From Loki-b32 sp964493385 (GTDB lineage Archaea > Asgardarchaeota > Lokiarchaeia > Sigyniarchaeales > SOKP01), in assembly GCA_964493385.1 (NCBI GenBank), contig CAZBNW010000027.1, positions 1 through 25,727 on the forward strand: a stretch of 25,727 nucleotides of DNA, given 5' to 3'. Under the pieces are notes generated by a model. The model worked only from the letters and a program-made list of their open reading frames with translations, did not search any database and had not been told where the DNA came from. The position numbers were made by a program, and so were the translations under genes. Positions 7,328 through 15,712 of this stretch are shown here, one piece after another. Every line of letters begins with the position of its first letter. Position 1 is the first letter of the stretch.

Positions 7328-8602
7328 ATGGGAAAAAGGAAAAAAATTAGGATCTTACTTATATTTTTTAGTTTTATCATAGGCGCTTGTTTTAGCTCTT
7401 TTATTGTAATTGAAGATGTAACTTTTAAGGATCTAAATAATACGGAATCACGAAATTTAACTTCTCTTAAGTTAAGTGCGGAACCAATCGAATTGAAATG
7501 GAGTTATAATACTAGCTTTATCATTCAATAAGTAGCAATATCTTCTGATGGAAATTATATAGTAGCGGGAACTGGTCATCCTTCGATGCTTAATGATTCA
7601 TATGTCTACTTATTTAGTAAATCAAGTTCCACACCGTTATGGAGTTTTGAAACTGGTTCAGATGTCATGTCTGTTGATATTTCCGCTGATGGAAATTATA
7701 TTGTTGCTGGAAGTTTTGATCGTAATGTATATTTATTTAGTAAATCGAGTGCAATCCCATTATGGAATTATACAACAATTCACATAGTAAGGTACGTTTT
7801 CATAACACCCGATGGTAATAAAATAGTAGCTGGATCCCATAAGGGTGTATATTTGTTTGATAAATCAAGTTCTGTACCCCTAAGAACTTTTGCCATAGGA
7901 CAAAATACTATTTCAACAGCGATGTCTTCTGATGGGAATTATATTGCTGTAGTAAATTGGAAGCTCGGAAAGTATAATCTTAGTTTATACAATACAGCAA
8001 GTTCTATAGCAATGTGGAATTATACGCCAAATGATATTCTTTGGTCGGTGGATCTTTCAGATGATGGTAGCTATATTGTTACAGGAGGTAAGTATAATAA
8101 TATTACCTATTTTTTTGGAAAATCAAGTTCTACTCTTTTATGGAACCATACAGCCAATGATTCAGTAAATTCTGTGGCGATCTCTTCTGATGGTAATAAT
8201 ATAGTAGCAGGAAGTGGTGACTATAATATATATTTATTCGATAAGTTAAGTCCTACTCCTTTATGGTACTATACAACCACTGCTGGAGTAGATATTGTGG
8301 CGATCTCTTCTGATGGGAATAATACCGCAGCAGCAAGTCTTGATGGGAAAATCTATTTTTTTGAAACAACAAATTCCACTCCAATATGGAGTTATCAAAT
8401 TGGTGGAGGAGTAGCTTCAATTTCAATTACGCCTAATGGCAATTATTATGTAGCTGGAAGTTCGGATGGATGTACTGTGTATTTATTTAGTCTAAGCACA
8501 CCAGGGTTTCCAATTTCATTTGATAATTATTATCTAATATTTACTGTTGTTGCTTTAATTTCATTAATAATTGTTGTTAGAAGGAAAAGAAAGGTAAATT
8601 GA
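7328..8602 (+). pseudogene. membrane-anchored eight-repeat beta-propeller protein, interrupted by an in-frame TAA
   Basis: One frame runs from the ATG at 7328 (ribosome-binding GGTG just upstream) to 8602 and is broken only by TAA at 7529-7531. Across the stop the sense continues without shift: the first part ends at SYNTSFIIQ and the next codons read VAISSDGNYIVAG, exactly one repeat start. The product would have an N-terminal signal or anchor (RILLIFFSFIIGACFSSF, lipobox-like GAC), eight WD40/PQQ-like repeats each starting with xAISSDGNYIVAG and ending near YLFSKSSSTPLW, and a C-terminal membrane helix (IFTVVALISLIIVV) followed by RRKRK. It is probably a surface beta-propeller anchored at the C terminus, inside-positive. 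The 3' portion alone (ATG at 7586) lacks the export signal. Nonsense mutation and base-call error are both possible; UAA is not a pyrrolysine codon. Confidence 0.75.
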
Positions 8603-8641
8603 ATTCAGTTATTCATTTAAATCTTCAATTTTATAGTTTGA

Positions 8642-9643
8642 TTAATTAAAAAAACTTTTTTTTTTAAAATTTTGATAAATTTCAGATTTTCGTAAAATAT
8701 ACCATCTTGCGAAAGGTTTAATCAAGGGAGTTAGATATCTTTTTAACCCTATCCATTTTCTTACTTCAATATAAAAATCTTGAAGTGTATGATGTTGAAA
8801 GTCTAACAATCTTTGGAGATCATTTGTTTCCTGGGAGTCAAAAATTCCATAGTAAAGACCTTTTTTAGCAAAAGCCGTTTCTGGTAAAAAATTTCTTCCA
8901 AGACCCATGATTTCATAATAATTATTGAGATTATCCCTATAAATTGTTTGACAGCTTTTTCCTCCACCTAAATTAAAGATTTTTCCCCATATTTTCTCAG
9001 ATTCTAATGCGTTAGCAATAGCTTGAGACAAATCTTTGACATGAATTATTTCTAAAGGTGTATCTAAAGGTATTTGAAACATAACTGGTCTAAATTTTAA
9101 AACCTCCACTGATGCCACATATAAAATTCGAAAAATACAATAATCCATTCCAGAGTTTATGATTAATTTTTCTGCTTCTATTTTAGTATATGAATAAATA
9201 TCTTTAGGGTTGATATCGACCGGATCTGAGATTTTAATAATTGGATTTTCTAAATTTTTACTATAAACAGCCGCGGAAGAGGTGAAAATAATTTTTGGAT
9301 TATTTTTTTGAGCTTTCATAGCATTCAAAACATTAGCGGTTCCACCAATATTAGTAAGTTTAGCCAAATCCGGATTAAACATCGCAATATCAGGCAAAAC
9401 TCCTGCCGCATGAATAACTATATCTTTATTGAAAACTGATTTTTTAACATCTTCATAATTTTGAATATTCCCCCAAATTATATCAACAGTTTCCTTGTAT
9501 GATTTAAAGAGTTTTTTATTTTTATGAGATGGTCTTAAAAGTAAACTAAGTTCATAATTTCTACTTCGACTGATTAATTCTCTAAAGATTTCTTTGCCAA
9601 TTGTACCAGAAGCACCCGTTAATAATATTTTCTTTTTTTTCAT
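8642..9643 (-). CDS. NAD(P)-dependent epimerase/dehydratase (extended SDR)
   Basis: 333 aa with a Rossmann fold: GASGTIG at 10-16 (the G-x-x-G-x-x-G nucleotide-binding loop), D-x-V-I-H-A-A-G at about 74-81, TSSAAVYS at 121-128 supplying the catalytic serine, and Y150-x-x-x-K154 (YSYTK). IIHVKDLSQAIANALE and IFNLGGGKS match the sugar-nucleotide epimerase and 3-beta-hydroxysteroid-dehydrogenase-like families. Substrate is unknown; sugar nucleotides or isoprenoid/sterol-like alcohols are the usual candidates. The final 80 residues are basic and diverge from the family. It is a single gene, with stop 40 bases from the beta-propeller stop in convergent orientation. Confidence 0.88.
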   Translation of the reverse strand: MKKKKILLTGASGTIGKEIFRELISRSRNYELSLLLRPSHKNKKLFKSYKETVDIIWGNIQNYEDVKKSVFNKDIVIHAAGVLPDIAMFNPDLAKLTNIGGTANVLNAMKAQKNNPKIIFTSSAAVYSKNLENPIIKISDPVDINPKDIYSYTKIEAEKLIINSGMDYCIFRILYVASVEVLKFRPVMFQIPLDTPLEIIHVKDLSQAIANALESEKIWGKIFNLGGGKSCQTIYRDNLNNYYEIMGLGRNFLPETAFAKKGLYYGIFDSQETNDLQRLLDFQHHTLQDFYIEVRKWIGLKRYLTPLIKPFARWYILRKSEIYQNFKKKSFFN

Positions 9644-9767
9644 ATCTTAATGATCTATTAATTAGCAAATATTTTAATTTTAGAGTAATTCATTTGTAAA
9701 TATGTAAATTTATGCAAAACAAAATATATTTTTTGATGATTATAATTCTAATTATTAATATTATCTC

Positions 9768-9775
9768 TATATACA
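9768..9775 (+). promoter_or_regulatory. TATA-like box for the CBS/longin gene
   Basis: CTATATAC about 36 bases before the ATG at 9808, giving a predicted leader of about 10 bases. No strong ribosome-binding site precedes that ATG. Confidence 0.35.
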
Positions 9776-9807
9776 GTATGTTTAATAGTTCAAAGTGATT
9801 AATTCTA

Positions 9808-10647
9808 ATGATGGAACAAAATAATGAGAGCTCAGCTATTGCTGAACAAATTATGACTCCTTATGTTGTTATGCTGGATACCAATGCCACTTTCAAAGAT
9901 GTGATTGGAAAGATGCAAAAGCACAATATTTCGGCAGTTTTTATTGAGGATACTGCTGAAAATGAATATTTCATAATTACTAAGACCGATGTAATTAATT
10001 TTTTAAATAGTGGTGGTATGGGTGAACAAAATCTTTCAGAAATTTCAGTGAAAAAAGTCATGCAGGGACCAACTAGCCTGATAGATGTTAACACACCAAT
10101 AGATACCATCATTCGATTTATGATTGAACATAATTTCAAACGAGTTTTAATTGGAAGGGATAATAAACCAGCGGGGGTTGTTTCTACTAAAGATATTATG
10201 CAATGGAATAACACCTATTTTAAACCCTCAAAACCTCAAATATTACTTTTCATGGATAATATTAACAGTATTATTATTGCTAAACATATATATGAAGAAA
10301 ATATTGGCCAAGATGTTGAAGATGATTTAATTGATGCTTATGGAGGAGCTATAACTTCAATTTCCGCGATAATAGATGAAATACTTAAAAAATCTGGAAC
10401 CATGCGTCAATTGTTAAAAGATAAGCGATCTATCCTTTTTGAACCTTACAAGGGTATTACAGGGATTTTAATTAGTGATTATAATTCTATTGAATTGCGT
10501 CGAAAACTGCAGATAGCCACTAAAAAATTCTATGAAATGCATGCAAAGATCATCGATGGTACTCATAAGGAAGAAAAAGGCATTAATATTACCCTTAATC
10601 TCGAGCCTATAGTATCAATTTTCAAAGAAGATCAAAATAACAATTAA
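9808..10647 (+). CDS. tandem CBS domains fused to a longin/roadblock-like domain
   Basis: 279 aa. Two CBS motifs: about 11-68 (beginning IMTPYVVMLDTNATFKDV) and about 80-135 (VKKVMQGPTSLIDVNTPI through AGVVSTKDIMQW). CBS pairs bind adenosine nucleotides and act as energy or ligand sensors. The C-terminal half (about 145-250) has the alternating pattern of the longin/roadblock-like domains frequent in Asgard proteins: a short strand PQILLFMDN, an acidic segment ending in GGAITSISAIIDEIL, a strand SILFEPYKG, then ITGILISD and a final helix RRKLQIATKKFYEMH. In eukaryotes such domains serve as platforms for small GTPases, so a nucleotide-responsive GTPase regulator is possible (inference). It is a single transcription unit with a T-run terminator. 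Confidence 0.75.
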   Translation: MMEQNNESSAIAEQIMTPYVVMLDTNATFKDVIGKMQKHNISAVFIEDTAENEYFIITKTDVINFLNSGGMGEQNLSEISVKKVMQGPTSLIDVNTPIDTIIRFMIEHNFKRVLIGRDNKPAGVVSTKDIMQWNNTYFKPSKPQILLFMDNINSIIIAKHIYEENIGQDVEDDLIDAYGGAITSISAIIDEILKKSGTMRQLLKDKRSILFEPYKGITGILISDYNSIELRRKLQIATKKFYEMHAKIIDGTHKEEKGINITLNLEPIVSIFKEDQNNN

Positions 10648-10665
10648 TTTTTTTTGTCCTTTTTT
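10648..10665 (+). terminator. T-run terminator after the CBS/longin gene
   Basis: Eight T residues directly after the TAA, then six more after a short GTCC interruption. Such T-rich tracts are the usual archaeal transcription stop. Confidence 0.5.
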
Positions 10666-10826
10666 ACTAAACCCAATGATTTCACACTATTAGAAATTAA
10701 AGAATATACGTCCGAAGAAATAATATTATTATAATATTATAACTATACTCTGCAACTTTATCGGAACGGATTGTCCTAAAGACTTTAGATATTCAAATCA
10801 TTATTAAAAACTGTTTTTACAGAATT

Positions 10827-11660
10827 TTAGATATGGCGATTTAACCAATCAGTAAGGTCATTTAATACTATTCTTCTATCTTTTTCGATTTCATTATATA
10901 CTTCGTGGTATAAACCTTCATATATTTTAATGGTTTTATCATCCATTTTAAACAAATCATCAAGTTTTTCGCTTCCTTTTATTAGTTTATCTTCTGAACC
11001 GCATTGAATTAATAAATTAATTTTAAAATTTTCTATAGTTGTCTTAAGATTTTTAAAATTTCTTAGCATTTCATAACTTAATCTTGCGGTAATTTTTTCA
11101 GCATAGACTAAAGGATCGGTCGTATAATTTTTTACTACTTCTGGATCATGGCTTAAGAATTTCGCATCAATTCTAGGGTTAAATTTTATTTTGGGGGCGA
11201 TTTTTGAGAAGCCCTTAGCGAGAAGTTTTAAAAATCCACTAGTTTCTTTACCTGGATCTGTCCCCGTTCCTGAAAGAATAAGCCCATGTAGGAGATCCTC
11301 GTATTTTCTTGTGAAATAAATAGCAATAAATGAACCTAGTGAGTGCCCCAACATAAATATTGATAAATTAGGGTATTGTTTCTTTATTAAATCGTAAAAT
11401 AATTTTTCATCTTCTATATATTGATCAAATGAATCTACAAAATTCCGTAATCCCTCGGATCTACCGTGACCGCGATGATCATTGGCATAAATTGCATAAC
11501 CTTCCGGAATTAATTGATTTACGACATTTTGATACCTACCAGAATGTTCAAATCCTCCATGCACAAGTTGAATAACCGCTTTTGGAGTATCTGGAATCCA
11601 CGCTTGATAATAAATTTTTAAACCTTTTACTCCTTTAAATTCTCCTTCATTGTGTTTCAA
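10827..11660 (-). CDS. alpha/beta hydrolase, monoacylglycerol lipase / lysophospholipase-like
   Basis: 277 aa, close to typical PldB/MGLL-like hydrolases. The oxyanion region is LVHGGFEHSGRY, then NDHRGHGRSEG, the nucleophile elbow GHSLGS with S107, D224 in CGSEDKLIKGS and H252 in YEGLYHEVYNE. The whole catalytic triad is therefore present. The predicted reaction is hydrolysis of mono- or lyso-acylglycerol-type esters in the cytosol, as there is no signal peptide. The start is a TTG (minus strand at 11660) preceded by an AGAAGGTG ribosome-binding sequence. No in-frame ATG or GTG lies nearby, and the family alignment needs the GEFKGVKGLKIYYQAW region. Bacteria, eukaryotes and archaea with ether lipids all carry this family, so the physiological substrate here is open. 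Confidence 0.88.
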   Translation of the reverse strand: MKHNEGEFKGVKGLKIYYQAWIPDTPKAVIQLVHGGFEHSGRYQNVVNQLIPEGYAIYANDHRGHGRSEGLRNFVDSFDQYIEDEKLFYDLIKKQYPNLSIFMLGHSLGSFIAIYFTRKYEDLLHGLILSGTGTDPGKETSGFLKLLAKGFSKIAPKIKFNPRIDAKFLSHDPEVVKNYTTDPLVYAEKITARLSYEMLRNFKNLKTTIENFKINLLIQCGSEDKLIKGSEKLDDLFKMDDKTIKIYEGLYHEVYNEIEKDRRIVLNDLTDWLNRHI

Positions 11661-11909
11661 ATAACAATCACACCTTCTTTTCTCATATCTATTATATTCA
11701 TTTTAAATCATAAAGAGAGCATTGTTATTAATATGGTATCTTTAGATATTTAATAATTTCAATCTTAAATTCTATAATTAAATGAAAAAACTCATTTAGA
11801 AAAAAAAATATGTGTAACAATTTTAAAATTGAGGGTAATATGAAAATATTTATTAACAAATTGTTCCATATTTTATCTACATTTAAGTTAAAATAATTTA
11901 GCTAAAAAA

Positions 11910-12788
11910 ATGAATGTAAATAACATTAAAGGACGTCCTAAATTCACTTCGGGTCAATTCTTAGGATATATTTTATGGAAACAAACTGATGGCTTTCATT
12001 TGAGATGGACTACAAAAAGAAGAAAAGCATACAACTTTCAAGGAAAGATAGTTTTTCACCCTAAACTAAAAATTACAAAAATAGTTAGGCCCGAGACTGG
12101 AATTAAAATGCATGAAACGGGAGAAAAAACAATTCAATGGAATACAATAGAAAAAATTAAAATAAATGGATTAGATTTCGTTACCCCTGGAAATTTCACA
12201 CTGGAATTAAGGATAAATAAAAAAAAAATTAAGCCAAAAAGTATATTTTTGGGTTCACAAATGAAAAAACCAGAGAGTAATCCCTTTACTATAACTCAAA
12301 TAACTACTGAAGAGAAATTAAAAAAAGAAGTTAAGAGAAAATTAAAACAAAAGATTAAGGAACCATCACGAGAAATCGAGCCGGCACCAATATATGAACT
12401 TATACCTGAACTAAAATATGAGCCTACTCCAGAGCCTGAACCTGAACCAATATATGAACCTACTCCAGAGCCTGAACCTGAACCAGTATATGAACCTACT
12501 CCTGAACCTGAACCAGAATCAGTATATGAACCTATTCCAGAGCCTGAACCTGAGCCAGTATATGAACCTACTCCTGAGCCTGAACCTGAGCCAGTATATG
12601 AACCTACTCCTGAGCCTGAACCTGAACCAGAACCAGTATATGAGCCTGAACCTGAACCTGAACCAGTATATGAACCTATTCCAGAGCCTGAACCTGAACC
12701 AGTATACGAATCTCTTCCAGAAGAAAAACCAGAAGAAATTAAAGAACTTGAGGAGAAAAAAAGCGATACTAATTCCGAAGAAGAGTAA
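11910..12788 (+). CDS. N-terminal beta-rich domain plus proline/glutamate-rich tandem-repeat tail
   Basis: 292 aa. Residues about 8-125 look like a compact beta domain (GYILWKQTDGFHLRWTT, NFQGKIVFHPKLKI, TIQWNTIEKIKINGLDFVTP, a final strand pair, and KPESNPFTIT). I do not recognise its function. A lysine-rich linker follows (about 130-150). The tail holds eight consecutive units with consensus YEPTPEPEPEPV from about residue 170 to 265, ending in an acidic stretch. There is no signal peptide or membrane helix. Such a tail would be an extended, negatively charged, proline-rich rod or linker. The alternative frame through the repeat is also open, as expected for a repeat whose unit is a multiple of three, and is not a gene. 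Confidence 0.75.
   Translation: MNVNNIKGRPKFTSGQFLGYILWKQTDGFHLRWTTKRRKAYNFQGKIVFHPKLKITKIVRPETGIKMHETGEKTIQWNTIEKIKINGLDFVTPGNFTLELRINKKKIKPKSIFLGSQMKKPESNPFTITQITTEEKLKKEVKRKLKQKIKEPSREIEPAPIYELIPELKYEPTPEPEPEPIYEPTPEPEPEPVYEPTPEPEPESVYEPIPEPEPEPVYEPTPEPEPEPVYEPTPEPEPEPEPVYEPEPEPEPVYEPIPEPEPEPVYESLPEEKPEEIKELEEKKSDTNSEEE
12417..12704 (+). repeat. coding minisatellite, eight units of about 36 bases
   Basis: Eight tandem copies encoding YEPTPEPEPEPV, with unit lengths in codons 12, 12, 12, 12, 12, 14, 10, 12 (288 bases in total). The first residue is always Tyr. Variation includes T/I at position 4 and one ES for EP. The sixth unit gains and the seventh loses two residues. Synonymous GAA/GAG and CCA/CCT differences between copies show they are not freshly duplicated in every case. 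Confidence 0.9.
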
Positions 12789-12883
12789 AGAATCTGTGTT
12801 AAATATTTTTATTGCTAAAATTATGATTTTAATTAATTTTTTCTATTCCTATTTAGAAGGTAAAATGTAGAAAAGAGGTAAAA

Positions 12884-13342
12884 GTGATTTCTTTTATGAG
12901 TCATTATCTATTAGATTTAATATTATTTATCACTATAAATAGTGCAAACATCATAATATCTGCTATTTTTATATTACGAGTTAAAAAACCAGGAATAGAA
13001 CATGGTTTGGGCGTTTTCTACCTAGTGCTTGGCATTCCTACATTAATAATAACCGTTCTTAACATTTTTTTTCAACGAGAATGGTGGTTTTGGATATTTC
13101 CAACAATATTTCTAATATTTATTGTTTTTGAGCTTATTGTAGATTATGTAAAAAAAATCGAATTTCGTAATCCTCGAAACAATCGAATATTAGTCCCTTA
13201 TTTAATATTATATTATGTTAGTATAATATTGATGTGGGGTTTAACCTGGACATTAGGAGTCTTATTTGGAGCAATTACAGGGATTACATACTTTTTACAG
13301 TTAGGATGCGCGATTTATGCGGGTAAACATGGAGTGGGATAA
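12884..13342 (+). CDS. small four-helix membrane protein of unknown function
   Basis: 152 aa with four hydrophobic segments: LDLILFITINSANIIISAIF, FYLVLGIPTLIITVLNIFF, WFWIFPTIFLIFIVFELIV and YLILYYVSIILMWGLTW followed by a short G-rich fifth stretch. Short basic loops (RVKKP, VKKIEFRNPRNNR) lie between helices. There is no catalytic motif. The GTG start at 12884 has a GAGGT ribosome-binding site 4 bases upstream; the ATG four codons later is the alternative. It follows the repeat protein by about 95 bases on the same strand and may be co-transcribed. Confidence 0.7.
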   Translation: MISFMSHYLLDLILFITINSANIIISAIFILRVKKPGIEHGLGVFYLVLGIPTLIITVLNIFFQREWWFWIFPTIFLIFIVFELIVDYVKKIEFRNPRNNRILVPYLILYYVSIILMWGLTWTLGVLFGAITGITYFLQLGCAIYAGKHGVG

Positions 13343-13453
13343 CGTCTATTATCGAACCTTATTTTACGAATCTTGCAAAAAATTAGATTAATTAAATAAG
13401 CATGAATCAGATCTAATGAAGGTAAGTTATATTATTTAAATAAAAATCTAAAT

Positions 13454-13459
13454 AGGTGG
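13454..13459 (+). promoter_or_regulatory. Shine-Dalgarno site of the 13462 gene, unusually close to its ATG
   Basis: AGGTGG with only 2 bases before the ATG at 13462. The in-frame GTG at 13456 lies inside it, so the ATG is preferred despite the short spacing. Confidence 0.4.
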
Positions 13460-13461
13460 TA

Positions 13462-13671
13462 ATGATAGTTATAAAAGGAATTCTTGAAAAGTTAAAAGAT
13501 AAAAAGATATCCGTGTATGTGAAAGACGTAGCTGAAAGAAGTTGGTTTTCTGGGGTATTAGAATCTATTACTGATGAGAATGTTGCAATAAGAGAAAAAA
13601 CTGATTATTCTGAATGTCGTTATTATATTCCGATTTCAGAGATTGTTGTTGTCTCAGAAAGTTTAATGTAG
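13462..13671 (+). CDS. small beta-barrel (Sm/SH3-like) protein
   Basis: 69 aa. Alternating strand pattern: IVIKGILEKLKDKKISVYVKD, SWFSGVLESITDENVAIRE, then a short polar loop with DYSECRYYIPISEIVVVSE. The pattern of a strand, a G-V-L-x-x-I-x-D-x-x-V bend and a terminal P-x-S-E-I-V-V-V strand is that of Sm/LSm- or SH3-like small barrels, which bind RNA or peptides. Family assignment is by pattern only. I start it at the ATG at 13462. It is followed by T-run terminators. Confidence 0.6.
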   Translation: MIVIKGILEKLKDKKISVYVKDVAERSWFSGVLESITDENVAIREKTDYSECRYYIPISEIVVVSESLM

Positions 13672-13718
13672 TAATAAAGGCTATTAATTGTGGAAATTTT
13701 GGAAAGAGCTTTATTTAG

Positions 13719-13738
13719 TTTTTTTGCTAGGTTTTTTT
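13719..13738 (+). terminator. double T-run terminator
   Basis: Two runs of seven T residues separated by GCTAGG, about 50 bases after the small barrel gene. The next 200 bases up to 13950 hold a TATA-like ACTATATATACT near 13799 and no other feature I can support. Confidence 0.45.
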
Positions 13739-13949
13739 CCTATTAAAGTGGAAAAATTAGGAGTGGTTGATAAATAAAAGAGAAGGTTAAATTATTAAAC
13801 TATATATACTAATAAAACCGAAATTTGTAAATACGAATAAAGCGAAATTACCAAACACACAAATTTAGAAAAAAAATGGAAAAAGAAAGGTTTTTATCCA
13901 GTAGATGTTCACATAAAATAATATTCAATATACTCCTAAAAACAAAATA

Positions 13950-15660
13950 ATGATATTTAGTTTATCATTTCCATTAGAACAAATTATACGTTATATCCTA
14001 GAATCACCTTTCATATTAGTTAAAATAATAATTTTTTCAACTATTTTTATAATTTCTTTTTTAATAAGTTTATTTTATATTAATTAAAAAACGGATTTCT
14101 TTTAAATTTAAAAATGATAAGACTTTAATACGATTTGTCTTATCTATTTGTATCGCTTTATCACTTCTACTAAACCTTTATTATATTGCATTTACATCAG
14201 ACGATGCATTCATAAGCTTTCGTTATGCGACAAATCTTATAGACGGAAATGGACTTGTATTCAACTCTAATACAAATAATCCTGTAGAAGGATACTCCAA
14301 TTTTCTTTGGATACTGATAAATGCAATTCCCATCCTTTTAAATTTGGATATTGTTATATGGTTTAAAGTCTTATCAATTATCATTAATATTTTCTCGGTT
14401 TTATTAATTTATAAGCTTGGAACCCTATTTTATAGCAATAAAATTGCCCTATTTTGTCCAATTCTTTATAGCATATATTATCCTATACAATTATGGGCAG
14501 TTGGAGGTTTAGAAATTCCAATATTGATCCTATCATTAATCGCTGCTTTTTATTTCCTCTTTAAGGAAGTTTTGAAAGAATCCAAATTTCCAATATTTTC
14601 CAGTCTATTTTTTTTAATACATGCATTGACGAGAATTGACGGAATCATATTTTTTATAGGTGTCGAATTTTCAGTAATTATTTATTACCTCTTTATTAGT
14701 AAGAAAAAAAATATTGTCTATCAGAGAATTATATCATTGTTATTCGTAGGAAGTCTATATACGATTTACTTCTTATGGAGATTTTTATATTACGGACATT
14801 TCTTCCCAAATTCTTATTACGCAAAGGCATCCAGTAGTTTTGTTCTCATTACTAATTCAGGGATCCAGTATCTATTTTTATTTTTGGTTTTTACTGCACC
14901 AATTTTCATTTTAATGATTTTTGCGGTAATTAAAATTTTAATTAATAAAGAAAAAGAAATGATAAAAATGGTTTTGCCATCAATAATCCTAATTTTACTT
15001 AATTTTGCTATTATTTTGAATATAGAAAAACATTATGCTGGACAAGGATTTCGTTTTGCCCTTATTTCGGTACCTTTTATGATATTAATTGGGTGCTATT
15101 CATTTAAAGTTCTCAATGAGTATAAGACCACAAAAATTAAATTAAATTATAGACAATTTAAAATCAGTTTAAATAAAATTATCCCTCTTTTATGTAGTTT
15201 TGGGCTAATTATTTATCCATTTACAGCCCCAATCGTTTATATAAATACATCAAATACTGATGTAAGTGATAAGTACCATAAATTGGCATTTTGGTTCAAA
15301 GATAATGTAGATAATAATGTGTCCATCGCTTTTACAGATATGGGAGTTATTCCTTATTACTCAGAATTAGAATTTATTGATCTCTGGGGAATATGTGATG
15401 AGACAATTGCTCGAAATAGGTCAGCAGCAGAATATGTTCTTGGTAAAACACCAGAGTTTATATTCATTAAGGAGAATAATTTAGCTGAAATCAAGGCGAT
15501 AAGAGATCATGTAGATTTTCAGAGTAATTATACTAGATTTTTTACCATAGAATTAAGAGAGATAACTCAATATCTTAAAGAATCGATATATGATTTGAAT
15601 ATTTATAAACACAATGATTATCTTTTATCAAATGCGACTCTAGTTTCTTTATTTAGTTAA
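13950..15660 (+). CDS. GT-C membrane glycosyltransferase (AftB/Rv0541c-like), frameshifted near its 5' end
   Basis: Polytopic membrane glycosyltransferase using a lipid-phosphate sugar donor (family knowledge). The first extracytoplasmic loop has SDDAFISFRYATNLIDGNG with the DD acidic pair, then NNPVEGYSNFLW. Later landmarks are GLEIP, LTRIDGI and WRFLYYGHFFPNSYYAK, and about ten membrane helices. The open frame from 14068 to 15660 contains all of these motifs but has no ATG, GTG or TTG before the DD loop; a start at the first available TTG (14344) would delete it. An ATG at 13950 opens another frame that encodes 45 residues, including the helix IIIFSTIFIISFLISLFYI, and stops at 14085. Skipping one base at 14084-14085 joins them smoothly (FYIN to KKRISF) into about 569 aa. 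So there is a +1 frameshift or one extra T in the sequence. Confidence 0.75.
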
Positions 15661-15712
15661 CAAATAGTCAAATTATTAAGCTATACTAACCTCTAAAACT
15701 AAATTTTTCAAT

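Noticed and set aside
7529..7531. Recoded stop in the beta-propeller gene
   Set aside because: UAA is not used for pyrrolysine or selenocysteine, and no slippery or structured element is visible beside it.
6189..8602. CBASS-type operon around the nucleotidyltransferase
   Set aside because: Neighbouring genes are divergent or convergent and none matches a known effector or Cap2/Cap3; the enzyme is reported alone.
10716..10745. AT-rich near-palindrome in the convergent gap
   Set aside because: Low-complexity ATTATAATATT sequence; the symmetry is imperfect and expected from composition.
12417..12704. Regular repeats as a CRISPR array
   Set aside because: Units are contiguous with no unique spacers and lie inside a coding frame.
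12418..12870. Second long open frame through the PE-rich repeat (LQSLNLNQYMN repeats)
   Set aside because: A frame-shifted reading of the minisatellite; units that are multiples of three keep other frames open. The domain-bearing frame is the gene.
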